NCBI GenBank assembly: GCA_035771175.1
Contig: CM069608.1
Coordinates: forward strand, 15,361,519 to 15,425,518
From: Paratinospora sagittata
Taxonomy: Eukaryota > Streptophyta > Magnoliopsida > Ranunculales > Menispermaceae
Direction of reading: 5' to 3'
Length of the DNA: 64,000 bases
Under the pieces are notes generated by a model. The model had not been told where the DNA came from. It saw only the letters and a program-made list of their open reading frames with translations, and searched no databases. A program made the translations under genes and the position numbers. Every line of letters starts with the position of its first letter. The first letter of the stretch is position 1. Shown here piece after piece: positions 33,347-47,018 of this stretch.

Positions 33347-36300
33347 GATAATGACGGAGGTGTCAAGAAACTCAATGTCGGGATCAAGCAGAAATGCAAC
33401 AACTAAAGAGGCTAGGGCATACAAAAATGGCGTTCCATTGCATCTACAAAATTTAGATCATCCAGGGATGATCTTGGTTTCCAATCCATTAACAGGGAGT
33501 AACTATCTTTCTTGGAGTAGATCAATGAAGATTGCTTTAGGAGCAAAGATGAAATTAGGTTTTGTAAATGGAAAGATCAAGATGTCGAATGAAGATGACG
33601 CTAATTTTATGCAATGGAGCAGAGTTGACTGTATGGTAACTTCATGGAATTTGAATTTCATTTCTAAAGAAATCGTTGAAGCCTTTCTTTACACAACATC
33701 AGTTAGAGAGTTGTGGAAAGAACTTAAAGAATGATTTGGAGAGTCTAACGGACCTTTGTTGTATTGCAAAGGGAAATTAGCTCGATCTCTCAAGGAAATA
33801 TGACTGTTGTGGCGACCCCGGGCCCCGAACCACCAACCCCTCAGGGAATGGCGTGCGGAATGCGGGGGCGGGACGCCTGGCGTAGGCATCTCCGACCACT
33901 CCTCAACTCCCGTGAGGTGGTTGAGACCCTACGAGCCTTATCTCAAACAACGACATAATATTAAAAGGTACTAAACAAAACTACCCACAGTATTAATCAT
34001 CAAAGACAAGGGATAATCCATAAAAATGAACCATAAATAAAATCATAATCCCTACAGTCCATTAAAATTGACATACACATAAAGTCCAAAATTGTGGGTA
34101 CAAATAAAAACCGTCATATGCCCACATTGTCTATCTAACAAGTCCCAACTCACCCATACTACAATGTGGTAAGTGTTATATTACATAATCCAAAATATAA
34201 TACTTCATAATTTAAAACACAGTTCAATCAAAATGCCTCTCAACTCACATCGAGGCTTTGGATTCTCTCGCAGGCAAGGCCCTCAAGATATAACTACTCC
34301 TTTGTCCTTATTCGGGACAGAAGGACCTGAAAGAGGAAAATGAGGGTGAGCCAACGGTGCCCAGTGAATAGAATTCAGATATGCTATTAATACTCATCAA
34401 TAAATATCATGTATGCATGTCAATGTGTAGCATGATTTAAAAGCTCATAACATATAGATATCAAACATTTATAATAAGTTCGATGCAAGTAAAAGCTTAT
34501 CAATTTGGATCCACATTCCACATGCATTGGGTTACTAGTGCACGTCTATTTCACCGTACTGTTGATCCCAATCATGTTTATTTGGGTTACTAGTACACGT
34601 CTATTTCACCGTGCCGTTGACCCCAATCATTTCCTTTCCTAAAACCCTCCTATGACAAGGTTAAGTCCCCCTATTAGCCAGATAGATGGGCCCAACCAAA
34701 GTCATAAGGTTTTCTCAAATCAATGCATCATTCAAAACATTAGAACACATTCATGCTTTCAACATACAATATATATAAGTGATATGATGACATAAAAGAT
34801 ATAATCATAAATGAAGTCTACTCACAACCAAGCCTCGCGAGAGTATTTAACCACACACGACCACCAAACCGAATCAACCCAATCAAGATCCTGAAACATA
34901 CATCAATATCCTACCATACATCAATTTCTATGCTCAATCACATAGACATTACACATCAACCCTAAATCAGCCCACATATAAACAATAGGCCTAAATCTCA
35001 TCTAATCCCATCATTCAACTCAAATCACATGACTTAGGCCTCTAATGCATAGTTCTCATACATAAACCATTCTATTAATCAAAAATACTGATTTTCAATT
35101 CCTTAGGCATAAACATGCCCAAATTTGGTCACTTGATCACAAGTAGGCCTAACTCATGATATGGTCACAACCACCAAATCAGTAGCATAATCAACCCTAA
35201 TCATGCTTAATTAAACATAAGTTGCATCAATTCAATGATTCTAGGCCAAAAGCATCAAAAGCCCCAAAATATGAAAATTTTCATACTTAGGCCATATTGC
35301 CGATTTACACTAGGTCACCATGTTCAACCATGTATATCACTAATTTTGCATCATGGGTTCATCAACAATGGCAACTAGGTCAACATAGTTGATATGCAAG
35401 CTATTTGGAAAGGTCTAAGTATATATTCTAAATTTAGGTCTAATACATACAACCATACCAATTCTTCATTTAATATTATGTTCAGATGTGTCAATCTACC
35501 AACAGAAATATGTAATAACAAAATCAACTGTACAGATTGAAGTATTTGAAGAAACAAACCTTCTGTCCAAATATCAGCCCAATCCAACGGTGGACCGAAA
35601 AGATATGTATCTTTGATGAACAAGTCTCTAATCAGACAATTTCTCCTTTTCTGCTGCAAATACTCAAACTCAGATGACTATATCACACAAAATACTGTAT
35701 TTATAAGCATCTCCACCGTTCATAAGATAGACATATCAGCTATAAACTATATACCCAAATTTGATATCCATCCCACGGTAGATTTAGGAGATCTACAAGT
35801 TTGAGCGAAACACCACGAGAAATCTAGAATCTCTGACCAGCTTTGTTCCAGAGGTTAGATCTCTCAGAAGAAACCATAAATCAAGATCTGCACCATTCAG
35901 AATGCCGAACTATCTGTTGTACACGACATACCCAAATTGTGTATCCATCCAACGGTAGATTAAGGAGATCTATAAGTTTGAGTGAAACGGTGCGAGAAAT
36001 CCAAACTTTCCGACCAGCCTTGTTTGAGAGGTTAGATCTCTTAGAAGAAACCTCTGATCAAAATCTCCACTGACCAGAATGAATAACCATAAGTTACGAA
36101 CTTTCTGACAAAGTTTGATCTCAATCTGACCATAGATTCCAAAGATCTACCTCTTTGATGAAAACGTCGCAGGGATCTTCCTCCTGCAACTCTCTCCTTC
36201 TTTCTCTTCTTCTTTCCTTTCTCTCCACTCACCTTTTTCTAGCACTTCCTTGATTCCCTCCTTGATTCTCTCCTTGATTCTCTCCTTGTTTTCCTCCTTG

Positions 36301-37491
36301 ATTCTCTCCTTGATTCCCTCCACTCATTCTAGCACTTACTTGAGGGCATGGGACACTTGTCCACTTTCATGCACCAACCTTCACATGTGTTGGTCTCATA
36401 CTACCCATACCAACCACATGTACTTTAACCAATTTCATGCTTCCATGTATTTTAAATGTCCAATCCATTTAATACACCAAATTTTTATTCTCATTTATCC
36501 TTTTATTCAATCAATCCTAACTCATATCAATTCATGGTTTAATGGGTCCATGCATAAATAATAACATATGCATTATAATTTAATTTAACATGACCCATAT
36601 ACAATTTATGATACACATATTTATATACATTATCAAGTATCAACTATTCAAACATTAAACAACCATCAAACAAACACCAAACATATCAAGGCAACGCATA
36701 GAGTTTGAGCAAAGTGCAATTGAGTTATGGGCTAGATGAAATAATTTTTGGGGCGTCACAACTGTACATAGTATTACACAAAACTAAAGAAGTCATGGGA
36801 TGAGCTTACATGCTTGGTACCTATTCCACAGTGCACATGTGGTGCAACAAAATAGGTAGCTGATATAACTTTGTTCAATCATTTAATGCAATTTCTTATG
36901 GGGTTGAACAACACATTTGATCGCATTAGAAATCAAATTCTAGTAACTGATTCCCTATCGAGTCTGAATAGAGCCTACTCTTTGGTTCTTCGAGTTGAAA
37001 AACAAAGGGAGGTACAGGTTTCATTTACTGATAACAATAGCAGCAGTGCTATGATGATTAGAACACAAACCTTCAAGAAAGATGGACCTGGTTTTTCTAT
37101 GATAAATGGAAAAAAATTTGATAGACATTGCGATCATTGCAATGTTAGTGGACATCTTAAGGAAACACGTTTCAAGTTGCATGGTTACCCAGAATGGTAT
37201 AAAGAGCTCAAGGAGCAGAAAGGAAAAAGAGTAAAGAAGGCAAGGGAAAATATGGTGGATACACCTCTCAATTTGGTGAATGAGTTGGAAAGTGATAAAG
37301 GGACATGTTTGACATCTGCTATATTTGAATTGGTACAACAAGAAATCGCAAAATCCATCAAAGGGAAGTTTGTGGTTGATGGGAATTGTGTCAATTTTGC
37401 ACACACATTTGGTTTTTCAATTATAACTCATATTTTTGCTTTGAATACAATTGATTTGTTAGATTCTAGTGCTTGGATAGTAGACACATAA
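33347..37491 (+). pseudogene. Copia gag of element C, split by a solo LTR
   Basis: It starts at ATG 33347 and contains LDHPGMILVSNPLTGSNY and a WSRSMKIALGAKMKLGFV segment, the Retrotran_gag_3 type N-terminus, then LYTTSVRELWKELKE with an in-frame TGA. The solo LTR interrupts at 33808. After it (36766 onward) follows VADITLFNHLMQFLMGL and a long open piece to 37491. A zinc knuckle CDHCNVSGHLKETRF is present, with its last Cys replaced by Arg. FKLHGYPEWYKEL is typical of this copia group. At least three stops disable it. Confidence 0.75.
33808..36760 (-). repeat. Solo LTR, Del/Tekay-like (2953 bp)
   Basis: Plus-strand ends are TGTGGCGACC...GGGGCGTCACA with perfect ACTGT duplications (33803-33807 and 36761-36765). 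The minus strand starts TGTGACGCCCC, the usual start of Del-type LTRs, so it lies in minus orientation. Internal tandem duplications: a ~65-bp unit twice at about 34523-34634 (CACGTCTATTTCACCGT) and a ~170-bp unit twice at about 35730-36070 (GGTAGATTTAGGAGATCTA). A CCTTGATTCTCT microsatellite-like run lies at 36247-36330. Confidence 0.9.
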
Positions 37492-40400
37492 GCATCTAAT
37501 CATATGTGAAAAGATCTTTCTCTCCTTGAAAAAATATCCTTATTACATAACCCCATACCAGTACATCTTCATGATGGCTCAATTAAACATGTTCAACATA
37601 GTAGCCATGTTACACTTCATCCAAAAATAGTGCTTAAAGACGCCTTACATGTTCCAACTTTCAAATTCAACCGCTTATCTGTGCAAAAATTATCAGCCAC
37701 ATCCAACATGAAGATCATTTTTTATCCAAACTATTATGTTTTACAAGACCTGAAGACTGAAGAGTATTTAGCAGTAGGTAAAGTTGCAAGAAGTTTATAC
37801 ATTTTAGACAAATCTTCTTTTTTTGTTACTGTTTTACCTTCCTGGGATACCTATTGTTGGTCCACCCAAGAGGGGGGTGAATTGGGTGTAATGGTCAATT
37901 TTAAACTTTTCCAATGACTTAGTGATATACATTGGTACATTGGAACTAAATGCACATACCAACCGAAACGTAAAATGCATAACAGAAAATGCACTAAGAT
38001 TTATAGTGGTTCTGCTAAGTCTACACCCACTACCTAATCTCCCGATTAGGATTTCCTCAATCCATTAACTGATTCTCTTACGGGTGAGAAGCAAACCGTT
38101 ACAACTGCCCTTTTATAGGTTAAAGGCAAACCTATCCTTTTAGAGGCTAAGGATGAACCGTATTTCCTTTTTTTAGGATGAGAAAAAACTCATGTTCCTT
38201 TAACGAGATAAGGAAGAACTGTGATCCTTTTACGGGATGAGGAACAATTGTTTTCCTACTTGCAGGTGAGGATGAACCTTAACATGATTTCAGCCCTAAG
38301 ATCATTAAGTGAATTACATTCACTTGTCCCGCTTGTTTCAATCCAAAAACACACCAGCATTACAACACAAACTGATAATGTTGATTCTAACTGAGTAGAA
38401 CATTTTACAATTAAGCTCATGTGCATAGCATTACAAAAATGTAATGCTAAGAGAAAATACACTTATAGTCTTTTACCGTTCAATGTTCAGTATTGCTCAC
38501 GTGTAGTTTCGAAAGGCGTGTATGATATGCAAATCAATTAAGTGTTTCTTTGAAAATAATATGATACCAATGAAACATTGACGTAAAAAATGAAGGACCG
38601 GTGTAAAACATGGACATAGAAGGTTTTCAAAATAGATATAAAATATAAGTATGAAAACTTCTGGCTCAGTATTCAGTAGTTGACATAACTACTGATGTAG
38701 TTCAATACAGTACTTAAGATATGTAATCAAGTACAACTGTATCTCTCATGAACTACTTCTCAAATTATTTCTTCAGCAAGATTGATATCAAGTATAGATC
38801 AGTACTGAGAACTTAAGTAGATACCAAATTAAATAGATTTTCAAAGATAAAGTATAACTGAAGCACAATATGAAAATCTTTTGAATACGTAAACTTAGAA
38901 TGTTTGAAAACTTTTGAAATATTGAAAAATGACTAACATTCAAAAAGTTTTTGGCACAATAAAGATTATCGGCAAGTTGTTTGATTCAAAGTGTTGGTAT
39001 TTATATACCTAGTAGACAATAGTCGTTAGACATTTGAAATTCAAATACAGTGTGAACGTTTACGCACAACGACTAGAATGTTATATGAAAATGGCAACTG
39101 TAGATTTCACTAACATTCTGGTTCTTTTCAGATTACTTGAAAAATGAAAGTTTTAGAAAAACTTAATTCATGTATCAGAGAAGATCTCTGATAAATCTGA
39201 AAAGGACTCTATGCAAAGATCTGTTCCGAAACGGTAGACTGATATAGTGTACTTCTTATAACAGTGACGGTTGTTGAATTAGCGTCCTAATTTCGTAATT
39301 AGCGTCCTGATGCATAATATCAACTTTTTCGTTTTGTTTCTTGAGGGCGCTACTGATTCGTAAGCATCTTGACTTTCTTTGCGACATAAGTGACTTAACC
39401 CTGAGGGCGCTAATGCACAGTTAGCATCCTAACTTTGTTTTAAAATAATTAAGTGCATGAGGGCGTTACTTTCCGAGTAAGCATCCTACCAATTAAAACA
39501 TAAAACACAACACGAGGGCGCTACAACTATGTAAGCGTCCTACCAAATATTTAAAATGTTTGAAGAATAATACAAAACACGTTGAAGGACAATCAGCATC
39601 CTGAAAGTTATTAAGTTAATTCCCAAAAGTGAGGGCGCTCCTATCCAGGTAGCGTCCTGATAGATTATTCAACTTATAACTATCAGCGTCCTCAAAGATA
39701 CATTCTTTGAAGAACTTTAGGAATCTTTCAGTAAGCTGAAGTTGAGTCAGTGTGCTAACAACTTCAGAGGTTGACTAAAGGGAGGTCGCTACTTACAAGT
39801 AAGCGTCCCAATGAATCAGTTCAATTCTACCTTGAATGTCATCAGCGTCCTAGTGAACTATTAGCGTCCTGACTTATCAAGTTCAGGAGAGCGCTGCTAA
39901 CTCATTAGTGTCCTGAAAGACTCTTGAAAAATAATTTTTGACTCGTGATTAAAAATACGATAAATGCGAATAAAAACTCGATAAATTTCAAGATAAACAA
40001 AGAAAATTAAATCATTTAAAATACTGTAAATCATAAGATTAAAACATGTAGATATGCAAGTGGTTTGTGCATGGTTTTGGAAAACGTTTGAGCAATGTCG
40101 ATTAGAGAAAGATATACCTTAAATATTGTGTATTTCTTATATTTCTCATAATCGTTAAATCCAACTTTTTATTATGAGATCTTCAATAAGAACTTCATGC
40201 TGGAGTTGAATGACTTGAACGTTAATCGAAAGATGAAGACTTGAAGCTTGATCAAAATGTTCGTGTGAAGTGATCTTGAAATCATGATATGATCATTGAA
40301 GTCCTTTTGATTGAAACGATCTTGAACGTCTCCTATGACTTTGAGTTCCTTGATCGAATCATTCTTTAGATTTTTGCTTTCCTGAGGTGCTGAGATACGT

Positions 40401-41433
40401 TCTTGATAAAAGCTCGTTAGCACCAAAAGTGATTTTGTTTGTGATCATCAAAATATACTTCATCAAGTATACTTAGGGACATGCTAAGTGATAAACCTCT
40501 AAGGTTAACACCTATCCATCACATAGCTCAACATTTCAAAATAATTCATCTACTACCTTCATTTCTGCTAAATGTAGTGAATCATGTAATGCAAATAAAT
40601 CTTCAATGGTTTCTCATTTGCTTTGGCACAAAAGACTTTGACATGCCTCTTATGAAGTACTAAATCATTTAGATTTTTCTTCTTGTTCTTCAACTATTTC
40701 TACTGTACCATGTGATGTTTGTTCTTTGTCAAAACAACATAGATTACCATTTCCTAAGAGTCATGCTAATTCTGTTAAGTTTTTTGACTTCATTCATTTA
40801 GATCTTTGGTGTCCTTAAAAACAACAATCTTTATCAGTAGCACACTATGAACTTATTATTGTTGATAGCTATAGTCCAGCTACTTAGACTTTTTTGCTTT
40901 AATCCAAACACCAAACCTTCCATACTCTTAAGAATTTTCTCATACAGATACACACCCAGTTTCAAGTTCAAGTCAAGTCAGTTAGAACAAACAATGGTAT
41001 AGAATTTGTCAATAATGATTGCCATACCATGCTTTCTCAATTTGGAATCATTCACCAAAAGACTTGTGTTTACACACCACAACAAAATAGTGTGGTTGAA
41101 AGAAAACACAAGCATATTTTACAAGTTGCTAGAGCTTTTATGTTTCAATCTAACCTACCAAAACAGTTTTGGATGGATTTAATACTAGTGGCCACTTATA
41201 TCATCAATTGACTTCCCACTTTAGTTCTTCAGTGGCAATCTCCTTATGAACTTCTTTATCAAAAGTCTCCATATTATAGCACCCTTAAATGTTTTGGTTG
41301 CCTTTGTTATACCACTAACACTCAACCTCATAAAAATAATTTTTCTCCTCGGGCTTTTAAATGTGTTTTTGTTGGTTACAATCTTGGCCAAAAGGCTTAC
41401 AAAGTTTATGATCTCAATACTCATAAAGTTTAT
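37480..41433 (+). pseudogene. Protease, pre-integrase and integrase core of element C (first part)
   Basis: The protease active site reads WIVDT-stop-AS near 37470-37495, where DTGAS is expected, so it is dead. Pre-integrase text (VPTFKFNRLSVQKL at 37650) runs to the solo LTR at 37855. After that LTR, WHKRL-stop-HASYEVLNH (about 40620) has the H of the HHCC finger and CDVCSLSKQHR (about 40710) its cysteines. The integrase core has VKSVRTNNGIEF where RSDNG is usual, so the second catalytic Asp is Asn, and VVERKHKHIL with the catalytic Glu. It then reads to KVYDLNTHKVY at 41433. Confidence 0.75.
37855..40510 (-). repeat. Solo LTR, Sirevirus-like (2656 bp)
   Basis: Plus-strand ends TGTTGGTCCA...GGTTAACA; duplications CCTAT at 37850-37854 and 40511-40515. 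The CACCCAAGAGGGGGGTGAATTG text at the left is the reverse of the Sirevirus U5 terminus, giving minus orientation. U5 hairpin-like modules (38070-38285) and about ten AGCGTCCT/GGGCGCT modules (39280-39930) link it to the LTRs of element A. No internal region remains. Confidence 0.9.
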
Positions 41434-43437
41434 TGTTGGCTCAGATGTGTCCAAGAGGGAGGTGAATTAGACACTTAGCAAATTTTAACCTTTCTTTAAA
41501 ACGTATGTTGTAATGAAAGCAGATTAAACAAGTATGGTAAATCAAACACAATAACAACAATGAATACAAGACACACAAGATTTAGAGTGGTTCGGCCTCG
41601 CATACATCCACTACCTGACCTCCTCAGTTAGGATTTGTCCAAACTCCACTAAGGATCTTCTTATGGGTGAAGACCAAACCGTTACACCTTCTCCATTTAC
41701 GAGCTTAAGAATAATCTTTCTCAACTTCTGGGTGTGAGAACGACCGTTACAACTCGAGCAACACATGTTCTAAACCAGTGACTAACCAGTCACCAATACC
41801 AAGGTACAAGATGAAATATAATTCCCTTTACTTAGAATCAAAGTGATACTTACAAAGCTTTGGATTGAACTTTCTGTTACCACAGATTCAACAAAATATG
41901 TATGATGAAGCACAATTGAAAGTTGGTTCAAAAAGTTTTCTTCTTCTTCAATGGATTTTTGAAAAGATATGAATGAAGATCAACAAATCCAGCAGACTTA
42001 ACGTATTTCAAAGTTGATCGAGAGTTTAAAGCAGCAAGTAGAAGTATAACTTTCAAGAGTATTTGCACAAGTGAAAACTGTTTAAAGATTTGAGAATAAG
42101 TTATCAGTTTTTCTCGTTTTCGTATTCTTTTTCAATCTGTTCTAAGATAGCATATATATAGAGATAGCAATGGCGTAATGGGCTTGAACTTTTTGAAGTA
42201 GAATTTTGGCGCACAAAGCTATTTCAAACAACAGACACATTTTTTTCCCGAAAAGGATTGAATCAGTCTGTGCATTTACGATGAAAACACCTGAATTTTT
42301 TTTATCATTCATGAAAATAGAATGTTCTGATAAAGTATTGGAACGTTATGAAAATATTCAAAAAGTTCTAAAAAATGTTTTGAATAGTTTTGAAAAGTGT
42401 ATCAGAAAAAGTGCAAATAGCAACTTTATCACAGTGTTGGATTAGCGTCTTGACGCGTAAAGCCAACTTTGTCATTTTGTTCCTTCAGGGCGCTTATAGA
42501 CTGTAAGCATCCTGCTGAACTATGAAGTGATGGCACTACTAGAAAATAAGCGTTCAGACTTACTTAACGTTTAAAAATGAATAAATCTGTGAGGGCATTG
42601 TTTAAAGATAAGCGTACTGACTTGTTTTTGAAACACTTAAAATCACAAGGGCGCTACTAATTTTGTAAGTGTCCTAACAGTCAAAGCATGAAAACATAAG
42701 GGCGCTACTAGAGAAGTAAGTGTCCTGGTGTTTAAGACTTTTAAAACGACTGAAAACATAAAAGTGTTACTGGACAATCAGTGTTCTGATGTTTAAAAAT
42801 TATCAGCGAGCTGATGTTTAATCAGTGTCCTGATAAGTTCCTTGGTTGATTCAATGAGGGCACTATTGTCAAAGTAAGCGTCCTGATAGATGTGAATTTT
42901 TCAACCTTGAACATTATCAGCGTCCTAATACATCAACAGCGTCCTAACTAACTAAGTCCAGGAGGGCGCTGCTGAGACATTAGTGTCCTGATAAAAACAC
43001 ATCAGTGTCCTGATGGACACTATAAAATAGTTTTGATATTTTTCAACTTTTAAAGCTCGATAAAACAGGATTAACATCGGTATGTTTGAATCAAATCTAT
43101 TATAGAGATTTCATTATAAGTGATCAAAAAATACTTCGAAATCAAATCAACTAAACCATGCAATCATGCATATTGTTGAATCATATGATAAAAGAAGTTC
43201 TACAACCTAACACAATCTAATAGCACACAGATATGTCTTCAAACAATCATGGTCTTCAAATTGATCTTGATAGCTCTTTCACCATGCGTTATCGATTTTT
43301 CGGGTGAGCTTTCATGTGAGATTAGATGTGTAATGCATATAGTATTATTATAATTAGAATGTAGTTTGCAATCATCAAAATATCTTTCTTATTAAAAACA
43401 TATTCTCGTAAGGAACATGAGGATAATTAGTTCAACA
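41434..43437 (-). repeat. Solo LTR, Sirevirus-like (2004 bp)
   Basis: Plus-strand ends TGTTGGCTCA...AGTTCAACA; duplications TTTAT at 41429-41433 and 43438-43442. Minus orientation. It shares with element A the text around the CTCCTCAGTTAGGATTTG block (41619) and the AGCGTCCTG/GGGCGCT modules (42445-43020). TATA-like text (rev) lies near 42155. Confidence 0.9.
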
Positions 43438-44910
43438 TTTATATTACTAGAGATGTCATTTTTCATGAATCTATTTTTCCTTATCATGACACACCATTGA
43501 ATTCGTCTAGTGTTTCCTTGCCAAATAATTCTTTTGATGAAAACATTGTTTCTACTACTAGTACATCTTCTACAACCCCTATTTTACCTTCTACATCTCC
43601 TCTTATTCCCTATATTTCTAATTTTGATTCGTTGTATGATAATACAATTAACCCACCTATTGATCCACCTATAGAGGTCACACTTAGACAAAAAGTACTA
43701 GACTTAAGAAAAAACCAGCTTGGCTGTAAGATTTTGTTTCTAATGTAATTCATATTGTTATTATACCTGCTGCGGATAACTCTTCAGGATTTTCCTCTAC
43801 TTCTTCACTTACCCCTCACACTTTTCCTTATTTCTCTGCATCATATATGGCTTTCCTTGCTAATGTGTCTATTGTGCAAGAACCAACTTCGAGCATAATG
43901 GGTTGATGCCATAAATAAAGAGCTTCATGCATTAGAAGCAAACAAGACTTGGGTGTTAACTTCACTACCTCCAAGCGAAAAGGCTATAAGTTCTAAATGG
44001 ATCTATAAAGTTAAATTTCATCCTGATGGAAGTATGGACAGGTTTAAGGCAAAGCTTGTAGCTAAGGGATATAATCAAGTTGAGGGTGAAGACTACTTTG
44101 ATAGTTTTTCCCCTGTTGCTATGTTAGTTACTCTCAGGATTTTTCTTGCTATTACTGGAGCTAAGTCATGGACTATACATCAATTAGATATTAACAATGC
44201 CTTCCGTCATGGTTATTTGGATGAAAAAGTGTAAATGTTCCCTCCTCAAGGCTACACTAAAGCAAATCATGGTGATGTATGTTTGCTAAGACGTTCCCTA
44301 TATGGTCTTAAACAAGCTTTTAGTCAATAAAATCATGAAATCACTGTCCAGCTATGCAATTTTGGTTTTCTTCAATCTGCTCATGATTACTGTCTTTTTG
44401 TTAAGAGTTCTACTTCTTTTCTTGAGCTGATTGTTTATGTGGATGATGTGCTAATCATTAGTTCTAATGAAGATGATATCTTAGTTGTCAAGAAGTTTCT
44501 ACATTCCCAATTTACCATTAAATACCTTGGTTACGCGAGATATTTTCTTGGTCTTGAAATTGCTAGCGCAATAGAAGGGATATATATAAATCAAAGAAAG
44601 TATAAATTAGATATACTTAAAGATGTTGGTTTGTTAAGTGCTACATCTACTTCTACTCCACTCCCTAAAGGTCACAAGTTTTCTCATGATATGGGGCCAA
44701 AACTTCAAGATCCTAACAGATTTTGAAAGGTTTGTTGGTCGTCTACTTTATCTCAATTTTACATGACACGATATTTGTTATAGTGTTAAGCAATTGAGTC
44801 AATATGTTCATTCATCATGTCAAGCACATTGGGATGTCGTTATGCATGTTCTCAGATATCTTAAAAGGTGCCCTTCAACAGGCTTATTCTACCCTTCTAA
44901 GAGTTCTTTC

Positions 44911-46308
44911 TGTAATACCCTAGGATTTCACAAAAAACAAAAAAAAACAAAAAAATTGTATCGTTCGGGCAACCTGCCCTAACGTTCGGGCAGGACGCCT
45001 AAACGTTCAGGCGCCAAATCTTCTATAAAAGCAAGACCCCCTCCTCATTTCTCACACTAAAATCACTCCTCTTGTGATTTTTCTTCTCCTTTTCACAAAT
45101 TCTGAGTTTTTAGTCTTTTGAGACTCTCTGTGCGGCGCAACGCGATTCTGTCTGGAGGAAAACGCCAGTTCTTAAAGGAGTTCTTATCTGAAGGTGGGGA
45201 ACGAAACATAGGTTTGCGTGTCTTATAACTTTTGTTAAAGTTTACATTCATTTATTATTATGTCTACCATTCATTTACACAGCATTATTTCGTATAACGT
45301 TCATATTGTCATACTTATGCCTGTATATTTGGAGTTCATGTATTACACTGTTGTAATGCCGGATTTGTGGTCAATCTGGCTCAATCAGACTCGGTCTTGT
45401 CCTCAGTAACTTTAAATAGTGAACGAGAGGCAGCGAGCTGCTCTAGGCAATTGGTATTTAAGCAGACCTCGTGTCTCACCTCTCAACTGGAGACTGATCT
45501 GGTTGGTCTTATTGAAAGCTATAAGCTTATACAAGTAATATTAAATGTCCAAACCTTGCACGTCGTGATACCGACCGTGATATGGATCACCAGACGGCCA
45601 AAGTTAGTCTAAATGTTAAGTAAAGACCAAACCAGTAGACTAGACCAGTTCATGCATTGGCATCATACATATCACCACCTAAGGACGTATGTGGTTTATG
45701 ATTCATAGAATAGTTAGGAGCGATGCTCGCTATTCATAATATTTCTCTGGAGAGGGACGTACAATGAGAACCTGGCTACAGCTAGGGAGGGATATTTGTA
45801 CGTGAATCCAGAGAGTCGTTCCTGAGGAGGGACGTACAATGAGAACCCGGCTATTCCTGGGGAGGGACATCTTTACGTGAACTCAGGTGATGTACAATCA
45901 TTAAACCATTACGAAATGGTGTCATGCATATATACATATTGATTGATTATGATGCTCTCATGTGTATTTAAGATATTTGATTATGATGTATGCTTTATTA
46001 ATTGTTATACTCACGAACTATTTTACCCACTGAGCGCGTTAAGCTCACTCCATTATTATTCAATTTTTCGTAGGAAATTAGGGTGGACTGGGTGCAGGTT
46101 TATGGGGCCCAAATTTTATACCATTTATATTAGTTCATTGAGGATTTTGGGAGAATGTTCCCTTAACCATTTCATGTACAAAAATATGCTGAAATAAATA
46201 AAATCAGACTTGTACTATATTGTATTTCCGCTGCGTACTCTACTGCCATTGTGATAATTTCAAATGCGCGCCCCGTCCGCAAGTGTACCGCCAGTTTAGA
46301 GTGTGACA
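44911..46308 (+). repeat. 5' LTR of element F (1398 bp)
   Basis: TATA box TCTATAAAAGC at about 45019-45029. An inverted-repeat motif CGTTCGGGC...GCCC(G/T)AACG lies just upstream. Two ~75-bp imperfect direct repeats containing GAGGGACGTACAATGAGAACC are at 45743-45880. An 81-codon frame (45367-45612) is open in both LTRs but I treat it as chance. Confidence 0.9.
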
Positions 46309-46311
46309 TTT

Positions 46312-46323
46312 AGTGGTATTAGA
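46312..46323 (+). other. Primer-binding site of element F
   Basis: TGGTATTAGAGC, one base different from the initiator-Met tRNA complement, starts 3-4 bases after the LTR. Confidence 0.75.
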
Positions 46324-46379
46324 GCATACGGTTCACGGCCCGCCCAAGTCCACCAAATTAGGGGAAGAAATTATTTACT

Positions 46380-46702
46380 AGATAAAAAATATCCCTAGAA
46401 CTATATATATATATATATATGAATTATATATAGTTGAGATTTATATATATAGTTATGATTTACTAAAGCTACATAATGGTTATGATTAAATATATATATA
46501 TCTATATATCTATGTATATATGGGATATATATATACCACGTTGCTAATGGAAAATTTTGGATGAAGAATTTTATTAGATATATATATAGTTGAGATTTAT
46601 ATTAAATATATATCTAGAAAACTACATATTATTTTTATATAGTTTAGATTTAAATATATATATATAGTTATGATTTACGAAAACTATATATATGGTTATG
46701 AT

Positions 46703-46757
<55 letters not shown>

Positions 46758-46984
46758 ATATATCTATGTATATATGAGATATATATATACCATGTTGCTA
46801 ATGAAAAAATTTGGATGAAAAATTTTATTAGATATATATATCTCTAGAACTATATATATATATATATATATATATCAATTATATATAGTTGAGATTTATA
46901 TTAAATATATATTTAGAAAACTATATATTGTTTTTTATATAGTTTAGATTTAAATATATATATATATATAGTTATGATTTATGA

Positions 46985-47018
<34 letters not shown>

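Noticed and set aside
37855..40510. Possibility that this is an intron of a host gene rather than a solo LTR
   Set aside because: TG...CA ends with a perfect CCTAT duplication, reverse Sirevirus U5 text and shared LTR modules identify it as a solo LTR in copia pol.
45367..45612. 81-codon ORF open in both LTRs of element F (also 53568-53813)
   Set aside because: The two copies differ by about eight amino acids in 81, similar to neutral LTR drift, and the position is inside LTRs without start context or domain.
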